This document shows positions 13,919 through 24,732 of a stretch of DNA of 64,000 nt, one piece after another. Position numbers and translations under genes: made by a program. Where the stretch lies: positions 11,036,001 through 11,100,000 of the forward strand of contig NC_079882.1 in the NCBI RefSeq assembly GCF_029227915.1. The letters run 5' to 3'. Positions within the stretch are counted from its first letter, which is position 1, and each line of letters starts with the position of its first letter. Below the pieces are notes generated by a model. That model was not told where the DNA came from. It saw only the letters and a list, made by a program, of their open reading frames with translations, and ran no database searches. This stretch comes from Hydractinia symbiolongicarpus. Lineage: Eukaryota > Cnidaria > Hydrozoa > Anthoathecata > Hydractiniidae.

Positions 13919-14300
13919 TCAAAAGTCGGTTGTCAAAATGTCAAAAGAAGCCAGTGGTCATATGGTGCAGGAAAAAAAGCCTGTGGGCCAATCATTACGA
14001 TAAAAACCTCACCCTAATAGACATGTAGTGTCAAGAGTCCATTGTCAAAATGTCTAAAAGAAGCCAGTGGCCATATGATGCAGTAAAAAGAAGCCTGTGT
14101 GCCAACTGTTACGATAAACACTCACCATAGTAAGACATATGTGTCAAGTGTTATGAGTCCGTTGTCAAAATGTCTAAAAGAAGCCAGTGGCCAAATGGTG
14201 CAGTAAAAAGAAGCCAGTGGCCATATGGTGCAGTAAAAAGAAGCCCGTGTGCCAACTGTTACGATAAACACTCACCATAATAGACATGTAGTGTCAAGAG
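13919..14300. repeat. Tandem repeat, unit about 112-120 bp, three copies plus a partial duplication
   Basis: The word TGTCAAAATG recurs at 13931, 14043 and 14163, each time followed by AAGAAGCCAGTGG, a TGGTGCAG-like block and CTCACC. The third copy has an internal duplication of the AAGAAGCCAGTGGCC block. The start differs between copies, so the array is old. Confidence 0.85.
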
Positions 14301-14319
14301 TCTGTTGTCTAAGGCATAT

Positions 14320-14455
14320 AGTGCCAATTGTCTTGTCTGTTACAATGCCAATAATTTGTCAATTGTCCTGTTACAATGTCGTCAATTGTCTTGTCTGTTA
14401 CAAGGTCAGTAATTTCTCAATTGTCCTGTCTGTTCCAATGTCAGTAATTTATTTC
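14320..14455. repeat. Short-period repeat of TCAATTGTC/CTGTTACAATGTC words
   Basis: Irregular tandem words (TGTCTGTTACAATG, TCAATTGTCCTGT, GTCAGTAATT) continue directly from the 112-120-bp array. Confidence 0.7.
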
Positions 14456-14474
14456 AATACTTAATTTCTAATGA

Positions 14475-14900
14475 AGCCCTAGCATCTCAACTCATACATC
14501 ATTCTCATCATTCTCAGCTTAACAGCCATTTTCCATGCTAGCATGGGTTGGACGGGGTATATTAATGACCCTCTTCCAATCTGATCTAGACTGTGTTAGA
14601 TCTAAACTCAACTTCCTCTGTATCAAGTCTGTCCTTAAAACCTCCTGCCAAGTCTTTCTTGGTCTGCCTCTGGGCTTTGCCTAGGAACTATCAAGTCTCT
14701 ACACTTCTTACCCAATTATCCCCCTCCATTCTTTCCAAGTGCCCCAGCCAATTCAATCTTCTTATCTGGATAACATCTTTAATTCTATGGATACTTAGCC
14801 TGATTCATACCCCAAATAGAACTGCAAACTATTTAAGAATACATTTTACACTACTTTGTGTTGTTTTCACCTCTGAACCATACCAATTAAAGGACAGTAT
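14475..14900. mobile_element. Dispersed repeat fragment, probably LINE-derived
   Basis: The block carries CATTTTCCATGCTAGCATGG and GGTTGGACGG, words I associate with the 3' part of RTE-type LINEs and their derivatives in marine invertebrates, followed by pyrimidine-rich sequence that is unusually GC-rich for this window. No intact frame. Family assignment is from memory of similar repeats. Confidence 0.4.
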
Positions 14901-15281
14901 ACGTCCTAACTAAACAATAAATCTAAAATGTGCTATTCCCAGCCAGTTAACCTCCAGTCAAAGCAAGAAAAAGTATTATAAAAGAATAATAATAAATATT
15001 TTAAGTGGCTAGCCCAGAAAATCACAAAAACCTATAGTTAGTGGATTGTTTCCACTGGGGGCCACTAGAACAAAAAAGAAACAAAAAATGATAAACCTTA
15101 AACTGCCTCAGCTTAATCAAACATAGTAACATTTATAATCTGTGAAAATTAAAAACAAAAAGAATAAAAAACAAAAATTAAAAAGTTCAAAAGTGATCTC
15201 CATTAGAATTTGCCAAATATATTGGAGATGGAAGTTGTAAACGAAAGCAGACTTCCATCACAGGTCACTTGGTCTGGAAGA

Positions 15282-15790
15282 TTATTCCACAGCTCTAAAT
15301 GGGAAGGCTTTTTTGCCAAATTCTGTGTTGACCAAGGGAACAAATATCAGAACACCCCCACCTCGTCTATTCTGATCATTCCTATAACAAAAATAGCCAT
15401 CAATCTTAACGTCATTGTCCGTGATGGCGTCATCAATTTTGGTTCCACAGATGGATAACAGACCATTAATGTTGAGATGGGTCATTTTAAGCCTTTTCCA
15501 TTTCTGATTGCCTCAAAATCAAAGTTTTGATCAATAGTAATATTGATTTTGTCACCAAATGACTCCTCATTAGCAAAGGGCAAATTACGAGAAAGACAAG
15601 GACTGCAAACGAAAAACAGTTTATCTTCAGGAGTCTTCATAAATTGTGGATATTTTTTATCAGAAATACGCTCACATTTTTTATGAGCCCATAATTCACA
15701 CTCGTCACAAGAAAGTGCTTTGTGTGTTTTTGCCACAGGTTTTAAGCATGAAGAACAGGGATACCTGGGTTGAGGCAGATGTCCCTAAAA
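15282..15790 (-). pseudogene. LINE ORF2 N-terminal relic: zinc-finger plus endonuclease piece
   Basis: Minus-strand reading gives a Cys/His block (YPCSSCLKPV, then LSCDECELWAHKKCE, then FVCSPC) of PHD-like spacing, then, after a deletion and frame change at 15482-15485, an endonuclease fragment (THLNINGLL, then DNDVKIDGYFCYRNDQNRRG followed by GGVLIFV) of the apurinic-endonuclease type found in CR1/Jockey-like LINEs. The reverse transcriptase is absent here. A truncated, rearranged copy. Confidence 0.7.
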
Positions 15791-16860
15791 AGAGGATTAA
15801 AAAATAAAAATACTTGTGCCTGCTTAAGTTTTGATAAAGCCATTAATTTTAATTGGAGAGTGAGCTGCTGTCAGAAACTCTATTGAAGGCATCAAGTGAA
15901 GAGATAGAAAAGAAACTAGTCGACTCATTTCGTTGTTGTTGGGTGAGCTACTTTTGAAAGAAGGTTTTGTGTTGCTTAAAAATACAACGAACACAAAAAT
16001 CAGTTTTAGCGTAAATGTGGGGGTTTCCTAACCTGAGTAAAGGTATTTTTAAGTCGTAGGGAGATCATTTTACGATTATATGCTCTTCCAAAACTATGTT
16101 TGAAGGATTTGAGGCAAGCCCATTTCCTTACGATGTTACACAGAAGGAGCAGCAGGAACCCACAACACAGCAAAGCTACCATATAGGTAGATGATAGATG
16201 GATAAAACCTGACTGGGATAAAAACAATTTATTAATTTCACCTGTTTAAAGAATGTGCTACACATTTGGAAAGATACGGAATCACCTGACCGGGTAGTTT
16301 ACCAAGTAAGTAACATTTATTTACCCTATTTGGCTTAAAGGTTCCCTCCGACGTTTTAATGATGTTAGCTACCTAATAATGTTCTATTCATATAAGTATT
16401 ACCTCTGGACTTATTTCTCTCTAAATATGGTAGCACTATTAGAAAATTTATTTGTTGAAACTTCGCTCCTATATTTTCCCATAATTTTAGATGAATCTGA
16501 ATATGCTACTTATTTTTTTCAAAAGTTACTTCTCCTTTTTAAAAATTAAAAAAAAAACACGTGCATACATAAACAACTAACTGCAGCTACCATTTATTTA
16601 ACGTCGCCTGCTTCGCCCGACCTGTACGTACGCCTTTTTCAAAATCGACCCGCATTATTCTTTGCTGGGGGCTACGGTAGTAGAACTGAAGAGGAGCTAA
16701 ACTGGAAAACTCTAATAACAAGTGCCGGGTCGGAGGTTCATAAAAAACAATATTTTGGACGAGTTTTCGCGAGTTGTTCCGAATATCTAAACAAACTATG
16801 CCCGTACGGCTTGAACACCCACGCGGAATGGAATAAAACACTTTCGTTCGTTTTTGTTTT
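15791..16860. other. Intergenic, no gene recognised
   Basis: A minus-strand frame at 16006-16227 is open but has no recognisable domain; it may be LINE 5' sequence upstream of the 15.3-15.8 kb relic. Nothing else is supported. Confidence 0.4.
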
Positions 16861-17225
16861 TTTTTCTTATGAGATAAGATAAATTTACAACAAACACTTT
16901 TACACAATTTGCAATACCAATTCTTGTTGGTTGGACTTCTTAAAAACGCTGTTTGGTATGTTTTCACACATTCCGTGAAACCATTTTTTGCACTTGTCAC
17001 ACTGCGCCATCCTTTCATTTCCAAAAATACCACAACACACGGTTAGCATATGGTTGTTGATAATTTTGTCCATTTCACGCAAAGTCAACAATTCTTTTTC
17101 ACTCAGTAACTGGCCCGGGACAACGTCAGTTTTTCTTGTTTTCTGGGGTGAGGTCAAATTAATGACAGGTGGAGATTGAGGCGGAGTTACAGTATTACAA
17201 TCTATCACATTGTCGATGAACTCCT
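16861..17225 (-). pseudogene. PHD-finger fragment, frameshifted
   Basis: On the minus strand a frame reads EEFIDNVIDCNTVTPPQSPP and on to VCCGIFGNERMAQCDKCKKW, FHGMCENIPNSVFKK, and, after a frame change near 16930, NWYCKLCK. The Cys4-His-Cys3 spacing is that of a PHD finger. PHD fingers occur in ORF1 of cnidarian CR1-like LINEs and in host chromatin proteins. The upstream TTTCTTATTGTAG could be a splice acceptor, so a host exon cannot be excluded, but the frameshift and the adjacent LINE favour a mobile-element relic. Confidence 0.55.
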
Positions 17226-18665
17226 CTACAATAAGAAACTGTTAATTGAAAATCTGGATGGATATTTATGTTGTATCTTCTGAAACATATCATTAAATAC
17301 TCTTGGTAACATATTGTTCTCAAGCTTAAACATAAAAATAAGAGTTTGATAAATATTTAGTTGGTATAAATTCAGTACACTGATCTTTTTGAATAACTCT
17401 CTGGAGTGAGTGTACCTGTCAACATTTAAAATAATTCTGATTGCATGTTTTTGTTTATTTTGTAATTTTGTCAATTTTGTAGCGTTGGTGCTGCCCCACG
17501 CAATATTTGCATAATTTAGATAGCAGTGAATGAAAGAAGAATATATGTTTTTTAAACAATTCTGATCTAGAACAAATTTTGCTTTAAATAGGATGCCAAT
17601 ATTCTTTGCGACCTTTTCTTCTAAAATATTTATATGTTCTCTCCAAGTAACATTTTCATCAAGAATAACTCCTAAAAATTTCATGGATTGTGCTCTTTTT
17701 ATACTTATATTATTAATAGATAAATCAGGAAGCTTCAATGGCATATCATCTTTTTTATTGTGCCTGTGAAAAAGTGTGTACTTTGTTTTAGAAATATTTA
17801 GGGACAGTCTGTTTGCCTTAAACCATTCTGCCAGCTTAGAGAGTTCATAATTGACTGTGCGAAATAATGTTTTTACATCTTTATGTGCATAAAACAGATT
17901 TGTATCATCTGCAAATAAAATTGAATGTAAAATATTCGAAGCTTTGTTTAAATCATTTACATATATAAGGAATAAGAGTGGTCCTAATATGGAACCTTGT
18001 GGAACTCCACAGATGATTGTTTTGTAGTTTGTACTTCCACCGTCAAAGGAAATGTACTGTTTTCTATTGGATAAATAACTTTCAAACCAGCGAATGTTGG
18101 AATTGCGGATACCGTAGTTTTTGAGTTTTTCTAGTAGAATTTTGTGATCTACGGTGTCAAATGCTTTGCTTAGATCTATAAAAATTCCTAGCATGTACTT
18201 GTTTTCGTCAAACGCCTTTGATATTTCATTAACAAGTTTAACTATTGCATGATCAGTAGAATGACCTGCTTGAAAGCCAAATTGATTGTCGTATAAAATA
18301 TTATTAGCAGTTAAAAAAGAATAAAATCTATTGTACATTATGCGTTCTAGTATTTTTGAGAAACATGGAAGAACTGATATTGGTCTATAATTAGATGCAT
18401 TAGTCTTTTCGCCTGTTTTATATACTGGTAAAACTCTTGCAATTTTAAGTTTTTCAGGAAAATATCCTTGCAGCAGGGAAAGGTTAAATATATGCATTAG
18501 TGGAATTTTTAGAGCATTTTTTGTTTGTTTTACAACGTTACTATTGACGTCATCAAAACCTGGACTTTTATTTGATTGTAGTGAGTCGATCGCTTTGAAT
18601 AATTCATTTTCACTTAGTTCGTTATTTTCCATTTGTGCGTTATTAACAGTGAGAAAGGATTTAAA
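17226..18665 (-). mobile_element. 5'-truncated LINE with intact reverse transcriptase reading frame
   Basis: An uninterrupted frame (468 codons from the first ATG at 18632; open back to about 18665) codes for the reverse transcriptase of a Jockey/CR1-like non-LTR retrotransposon. In order: NKSPGFDDV fingers motif, NYRPISVLPC, NQFGFQAGHSTDHAI, the catalytic box DLSKAFDTVDH, GVPQGSILGPLLFLIYVNDL, the FADDTNLF catalytic box, and the MKFLGVILDENVTWREHI thumb motif. The endonuclease domain is missing upstream, as in a 5'-truncated insertion. The usual C-terminal tail after the KYPSRFS box is replaced by NSFLL and a stop, and a PHD fragment starts 1 bp beyond the stop, so the 3' end is also rearranged. 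The lack of stops implies a fairly young copy, but it cannot be autonomous. Confidence 0.9.
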
Positions 18666-20174
18666 ACTTTAACTTGTCTATCTAAATAAACAATAAAATA
18701 ATATTAGGACGGTGTTATCCTATAGCATTTACGGGTAATCTTGAATGGAAAAATATTATTTCACCTTGTAATCTGGAAAGGAAACAATATCTCGAAGGAT
18801 AATTTTCGCTCTAGCTTATTTTCTTTTCTTTCTTTCTTGTGAGAAGCGTTCCTATCAGTACCATAGGCTTTTTGTTCCAACAACTATAAACGGTATCCCG
18901 TCGAACATTATTTGAGAAATGGAAGATTTTTTGTCTTCAAACAAAATGCATTTTCCTTTTAATTCAAAAATTTATTTGGATAACTTATTTCCACGCTTAA
19001 ATTAAAATTTAATTTAAATCACATTTTATGTAGCTATATTCTATTAAATATTTAGTCAAAACTTACTGTCTGCACCGAAAGCTACATCCTTAAAGTATTA
19101 TTGAAGATATTATTTCGGTTTGTCTGTTCAGTATTCATGTTATGTTATTCATCCTTAAAGTAGTTAGAATACGATGTTCCGGTTTCTATTTCATGTTGCT
19201 GAATTATTTCTTTAGCTTCTCGTAAGGAGTCGACACATTCTGTCTAACTTTCTAAAGCAGTATAGTTTCATTGATTAGGAGAAATGTCTACGACGGTATA
19301 ACATACACGTTTTTGTAAAGACAATGAAATGATGTTAAAACGTCATTAAGAAAACCTTGTTCTAAGTTTGTGACCAAATCGTAGCTAATGCAAACAAGTA
19401 AAAGTTGTTAGCAAAATAATACGTTTTCTTTGCGCTTTTTCTACAATCTCTGGGGTTTTTCCACTTCCATGTCAGATTTACTTTTATGTTTTTGCTCCAC
19501 TATTATTTTAACAAAAGGATTATTGCAATTAAAACATCATGAATAATTAATTTATTGTATAGATTTACCAAGTTTTCTTTTACGAGATTGCGCATGATTT
19601 TTTTGTATTTTTAAAATTTCATCTCTATAATAAATAAATAAAATGCGCGCTATTATAGCTACTGTAGAAGAATTTTAATAATGTATAAACACAAAAATAA
19701 AAAATATATTTCTTTACATCGCATCAGATTTAAAGAACGAATCATCTTCTTCGTCACTTGAAAATAGTCATTCTCCATCATATTTTACAACACAAGTATA
19801 TCAAAAATGACTATTTTTCACGATAAACAGAGATAAAAATAAAATAAAAAAAACAGTGAATTCACCTATTTTTAAAATCGGTTGAATCAATCTTTGCTTG
19901 GTCTTTTTCCATGATAATAGATCATAGATTAAAAATTATAACGCAAACCAAGAGAAACCGAATCTCGTGTGCGCAGTTTTCGCGCGTCTCATGAATCATC
20001 GAGACAAGAATGACCTCCATATGTCAGCTACTCGAATTTCTTAAGTTAGTCGCCGAGCAAAATAGGCCCTCCAACCTGGCACTTGTTATTAGAGTTTTCC
20101 AGCTAAACTTTGTTTTGCTTTGCAGCATAAAAAAAGGTTTTCCCTCGTAAAGTTGAAACAGGATTTGGTTTGTG
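18666..20174. other. Intergenic; 5' flank of the STXBP gene
   Basis: AT-rich with no recognised exon. At 20096-20126 there is a GTTTTCC...TTTTGCTTTGCAG stretch that could be the end of a 5'-UTR intron just before the start codon. Downstream of about 19930 the sequence is locally GC-richer (CGCGCG-type words), as in a promoter region. Confidence 0.35.
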
Positions 20175-21959
20175 ATGGCTTTAAAAAATTTAGTTGGACA
20201 GAGAATCTTAAATGATGTCATTAAAAGTGTAGTTAAAGGAACTGAAAAAAAAGTTTTAGTTGTTGATAAACTCGCTATGCGAGTAATATCAACATGTTGC
20301 AAAATGAGAGATATTGTTATGGCTGGTGTAACAATTGTTGAGGATTTAACGAAAGGAAGACAATCACTTCCTCTGGAAGCCATATACTTCATATCTCCTA
20401 CAGAAAATTCTGTGCAAAGTGTGATAGATGACTTCAAAGATGCTAATAATCCCAGATATCCTAATGTGCACCTGTTTTTTACAGAGACTTGTCCTGAAAA
20501 ACTTTTTAATCGATTGGCAAATGCAAACAACCTGGCAAAACGTATAAGGACTTTGAAGGAAATCGATATAGCTTATCTTCCAATAGAAATGCAAGTATTT
20601 TCTCTGGATAACAGAGAAGCTTTACCTCATTTATACAGTCACAACAACTCCGTAGTCCGTGAGAAAAGACCACCATGTGTCGAACAAATTGCAGAACAAT
20701 TAGCAACACTGTGTTTATCACTTGGAGAGTATCCATCTATCCGTTACCGTTCCGCATCTGAGTTGTCTTGTGATGTTGCCCAAGCATTGATGGACAGATT
20801 AAGAGAGTACAAAGCAGATGATCCATCAATGGGTGATGGGCCAGAAAAGCAGCAGTCACAGTTAATTATCCTTGATCGAGGATTTGATCTTGTCAGTCCT
20901 CTACTTCACGAGCTCACTTATCAAGCAATGGCATATGACATGCTTGATATCCAAAATGATGTTTACAAATACGAAGTGCAATCTTCTGGGGAATATATTC
21001 CAAAAGAAACACTGCTTGATGAGAATGATGATCTGTGGGTTAAGTTAAGACACAAGCACATTGCTAATGTGTCGAAAGAGATAACATCCATGATAAAAGA
21101 ATTTTCAGAATCAAAAAGAATAACTGGTCCAGGTACCAAGCAAGCAACAACAATAAAGGATTTGTCTTTATTGCTCAAAAAAATGCCACAGTATCAGAAA
21201 GAATTGAGCAAGTACTCGCTTCATCTTAATCTGGCAGAAGAGTGTTTACGCATTTATAATAATAATCAAATTGAAAAATTGTGTGCTGTGGAGCAAGATC
21301 TTGCTACAGGAGTTGACAAGGATGGGGAAAAAATCAGTAAGGACCATATGAGAGCAATTGTCCCTGTCCTTCTTGATACAAGTATTACTGAAAATAATAA
21401 GCTGAGGATAATTCTGTTGTATGCGATTATGAAGCAAGGTATCAGTGAAGAAAGCATGAACAAGTTAATGGAACATGCTAAAATCTCAAGTGTTGGTCGA
21501 AACACCATCAAAAATGTGTCAAATCTTGATGTGACTGTAATTCAAGATTCTGGAAAGAAAAAGCCTCTTCCCACTCGAAAAGAAAGAACTGAAGAAAGTT
21601 ATCAATTATCTCGATATGTTCCATATGTTAAAGATATTATGGAAGAAGCTGTGGAAGGAAAACTTGATGGAAAGTTGTTCCCTTACTTGATGACGAGAGA
21701 AGGAGGTGGTTTAATGGGTGGAGGAGCAACTACAGCCAGAAGTGCAAGAATGTACGGCAATTGGCACAAAGAAAAGTCTCAATCTGATACTAAAAGTGTT
21801 CCACGCTTAATCGTTTTCATCATTGGTGGTACATCATACTCCGAAATGAGATGTGCGTATGAAGTGACAAAAGCTAAGCAATCATGGGAAGTATTGGTTG
21901 GTGGAACCGAACTGTTAACACCTGATGGTTTTTTGTACAGAATCTTAAGCTTAGGCTAA
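20175..21959 (+). CDS. STXBP1: Munc18/STXBP1-family syntaxin-binding protein, single exon
   Basis: Sec1/Munc18 proteins clamp syntaxin and template SNARE assembly in vesicle exocytosis. The frame is 594 codons, complete and uninterrupted, close to the usual 590-600. The ATG at 20175 gives MALKNLVGQRILNDVIKSVV, matching the N-terminus of STXBP1; the in-frame GTG just before it is not needed. Conserved blocks include EKKVLVVDKLAMRVISTCCK, TIVEDLTKGR, ADDPSMGDGPEKQQSQLIIL followed by DRGFD, LHELTYQAMAYD, ENDDLWVKLRHKHIA, KKMPQYQKELSKYS, MRAIVPVLLD and the C-terminal RLIVFIIGGTSYSEMRCAYE. Similarity is to the neuronal STXBP1/2/3 branch rather than Sly1, Vps33 or Vps45. No intron interrupts the coding sequence, unlike the neighbouring genes, so it may be a retrocopy or have lost its introns; no poly(A) tract or target duplication is obvious. 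The C-terminus ends ILSLG, several residues shorter than in vertebrates. Confidence 0.95.
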   Translation: MALKNLVGQRILNDVIKSVVKGTEKKVLVVDKLAMRVISTCCKMRDIVMAGVTIVEDLTKGRQSLPLEAIYFISPTENSVQSVIDDFKDANNPRYPNVHLFFTETCPEKLFNRLANANNLAKRIRTLKEIDIAYLPIEMQVFSLDNREALPHLYSHNNSVVREKRPPCVEQIAEQLATLCLSLGEYPSIRYRSASELSCDVAQALMDRLREYKADDPSMGDGPEKQQSQLIILDRGFDLVSPLLHELTYQAMAYDMLDIQNDVYKYEVQSSGEYIPKETLLDENDDLWVKLRHKHIANVSKEITSMIKEFSESKRITGPGTKQATTIKDLSLLLKKMPQYQKELSKYSLHLNLAEECLRIYNNNQIEKLCAVEQDLATGVDKDGEKISKDHMRAIVPVLLDTSITENNKLRIILLYAIMKQGISEESMNKLMEHAKISSVGRNTIKNVSNLDVTVIQDSGKKKPLPTRKERTEESYQLSRYVPYVKDIMEEAVEGKLDGKLFPYLMTREGGGLMGGGATTARSARMYGNWHKEKSQSDTKSVPRLIVFIIGGTSYSEMRCAYEVTKAKQSWEVLVGGTELLTPDGFLYRILSLG

Positions 21960-23552
21960 AGATCACAAATTTTTGCTTTTATTTCTAGTATTAAAATTTA
22001 AATTATAAGAAGATTATTTCCTATGATTGTCTGCTCTTTATTTTATTTTGTTTCAGGTGTTTCATGTTGTAACAGCAACAACAACACATCTTCGTATATA
22101 TACTTAATTTGTTCTATTGTAAACATTATTATAAATACTATATTTTTGTATTTCTTTGTATTTCATAAGGGAAAGGAATATAAAGTGTACAAGACATTAG
22201 TCAAACCTTGTGGAATTGTACGTTTCTTTGAAAAAATTGGTTGAAGAGTTCCATATCATAATTAATTCAATTGATTTTATAACCCCTTTTTATCCCCTTT
22301 AAAAAGTGCTGTATAATTAGAATTTTTTTCTCCACATTTTAATTTTTGATCCAACAATTAAAAATGTTTATTTTACTTGGATAATTAGTCATTATAAAAG
22401 AAAAGATCGCATTTATATAGAAAATCGTTCATATCAAAGAAATCTAAATATTAATATCGTGAAAGTATTTAGTTATAACATAGGTGGTGGACTATTTAAT
22501 ACGCACGGCAATATATATAAAAATTTCGTTAATTTAAAGTACCTTCTTTTTATTTTGCACACCTAGATTTAGCGCACGTTTATTTTTCGCGCACTCCTTA
22601 CAAGTAGTTGTGGAAAATAAACTGGTGATAAATTTGTGTGGTAAAAAATCTTAGAATATTTTAAATCTCGTTATTCTATCTTGTTTCAATTTTGTATAAT
22701 CTATTTTTTGCTCATCATCTAAAAAACTATTTCGCGCACATTCCGCCAAAATTAGTTATGTGAATTGTTATTAGCAGGATTTTTTTACAAACTCGTGCTT
22801 GTTTTCATTAAAAATAAATTCAGAAGATAAATTATTTTCAAACACAAGTCTACTTTGAAATTTAGTGCATATCTATTTTGTAATTTAGTGATATTGGGTT
22901 TCACGATGTTTTGTATATAATGTTTCATTGTTAATAATTCTGCATCCTCTATACCTTGTATTTTTACTCATTCCAACTCCTTTTTTAAAACATTAAAATT
23001 TTGACGTTTTGCTGCTTTTGCTTCCCCCAACCCTAAGAGAAGTAATTTTTGTGGGAAATTTTTTTGCAAATTTGCGAAATTTCGAGATTTTTCGATCCCA
23101 TTCACGAAATTATGCCAACGTCAGTCTTTCGCTAAAATAAGTTTTGCAGTTAGGTCAAAAATTCGCGAGATTTTGCGTCTTAACCGATTCGAATGTTTGA
23201 TATTTACATGTGTGAGAGATCCAAAGGAGAACTCCAGTGAAAATCTTCCTTTTATTTATCTTCCTTTTATTCGTACTGAGAAAAGAATAAAAAGTCAAAA
23301 AACAACTTACTTTACTTGTTTTCCTTATTTACAATTGTTGTATTTTTTCTAATGAAAAAACAGGTAGGCGCAATTTCATTTAGGACTGGACTCGATTATA
23401 ATCGAATAGTATAGTATAATAATAGATAATAATGACGTCACATTGTGCAGAACGTTTAAACAAGCTCAGAGAACGTTCATGTCAAACCTATAGTTTACTT
23501 TTACATATATATATCGCTTTTTGTATATACTTTAGCTTTAAATCTTGGAAAA
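21960..23552. other. 3' flank of STXBP and intergenic sequence
   Basis: No recognised gene. 23040-23180 is rich in TTTGCGAAATTTCG-like words that recur near 38200-38360, so it is probably another dispersed repeat. 23395-23430 contains the palindrome GATTATAATC. Confidence 0.4.
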
Positions 23553-23739
23553 ATGGTTAGTTGTTCTGCATTTGAATGTGCCAATCGAGAAGTGTACAGA
23601 AGTCAGTTTTCCAAGAACCTCGTCTTAAAAGAAAGAACTCAAACAAAAATTGCTAAATAATATACGTCGTGCAGGTGATCTACCAAGCGATCAAAGTTTT
23701 TATATTTGTTCGTCGCACTTAACACAGTTCTTTTAAAAG
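23553..23739 (+). pseudogene. Frameshifted THAP-domain relic
   Basis: The frame from ATG 23553 reads MVSCSAFECANREVYRSQFS and stops at about 23658; the next frame (+1) from 23650 continues NNIRRAGDLPSDQSFYICSS followed by HL and then a stop. Together they show the C2CH pattern of the THAP zinc finger: C-x4-C at the start and C-x2-H at the end, with the usual SDQSFYIC-like approach. THAP domains occur in P-element-type transposases and in domesticated host proteins. The frameshift and stop show it is dead; no transposase core follows. Confidence 0.7.
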
Positions 23740-24732
23740 AGATCCCCAGGTAAAAAAGTTCCATAAAATACTGCCACTTCGTAAAAAAGCCAATACGTGC
23801 CTCTGCGTGAGTGAGACACCTCGTTACTTTTTGCATCGTCAGTAATTTCTTCCTCGTCGGACACAAGAGATTCAAAGTCGTATGACTTTAGCTTTGTAAA
23901 GTCATTTTCGTGAAAAGAAATATCCGATTCTGAGCTTTCTAAGTAATAACTTTCTTATCAAGGAACATGCAAACAGTAAGTAAACAAAACTTTTAGAAGA
24001 CAAGCTGCCGAGCTCTGACTTTCTGCACGTGACGTATGCTCATTTATTGGGACCTAGTTCTCTCAGATTTGCGCGACCATGAAAATTATTTGAAATTAAA
24101 GATTAGTTTTGAGAATTTAATCATTTAGAACTTTTACCATATTTTTTAGCCAACTCCATCGAAAAAAATAAATTTTACCACTATAAGAGTGCAAAAAGTT
24201 GAAAGGAAGCAAAAAATATTTAAAAGTAGTAAAAAAGAGTGATTAAGTTCAAAATTTTTTCCTGGATTAAGCGCCCGTGAAGCTTGCTTTATAGTTGTTC
24301 CATTGTAAAGGGAAGCGCTTAATAGTACTAGTAAAAAAATGTCCAATCCAATTCTTCACTCCAATCTTAAAGATTTTTTTTTTGTTTTTATTAAAGAAGT
24401 TTTTATTAAAGTTATATTTATATCTCAGGCGGAACCTAGGCGAGGCAACAACAACAAAGACTTAACAGACACTAATGCGCGAAGTAAGTAAGTGACATAT
24501 GCTACTACTTTTGTTCCGCAGTTTAAAAAATCCAATCCATGTTGGTTTTATACATTATCAGTCACTTCAAACTGCTAAATGAGTTTTTTCTAGTTCAAAG
24601 TGAGTATTCGCCTGGATCGTACCGAAAAAATTATTTTCCTTTTTTTTCTTGCACAAAAAACACAAAAAAACAAACAACAAAAGTAGATTCTATTTCTACG
24701 TCTTCTTTTGCATAATATTCTATATTTATCGT
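23740..24732. other. Intergenic, 3' flank of RARS1
   Basis: AT-rich and without a recognised gene. No canonical AATAAA was seen immediately downstream (lower coordinates) of the RARS1 stop. Confidence 0.4.

Noticed and set aside
20024-20736. Open minus-strand frames opposite STXBP
   Set aside because: They lie wholly on the complement of a strongly conserved coding sequence and resemble no protein.
22023-22244. Plus-strand 73-codon frame downstream of STXBP
   Set aside because: Low-complexity, probably 3'-UTR; no family resemblance.
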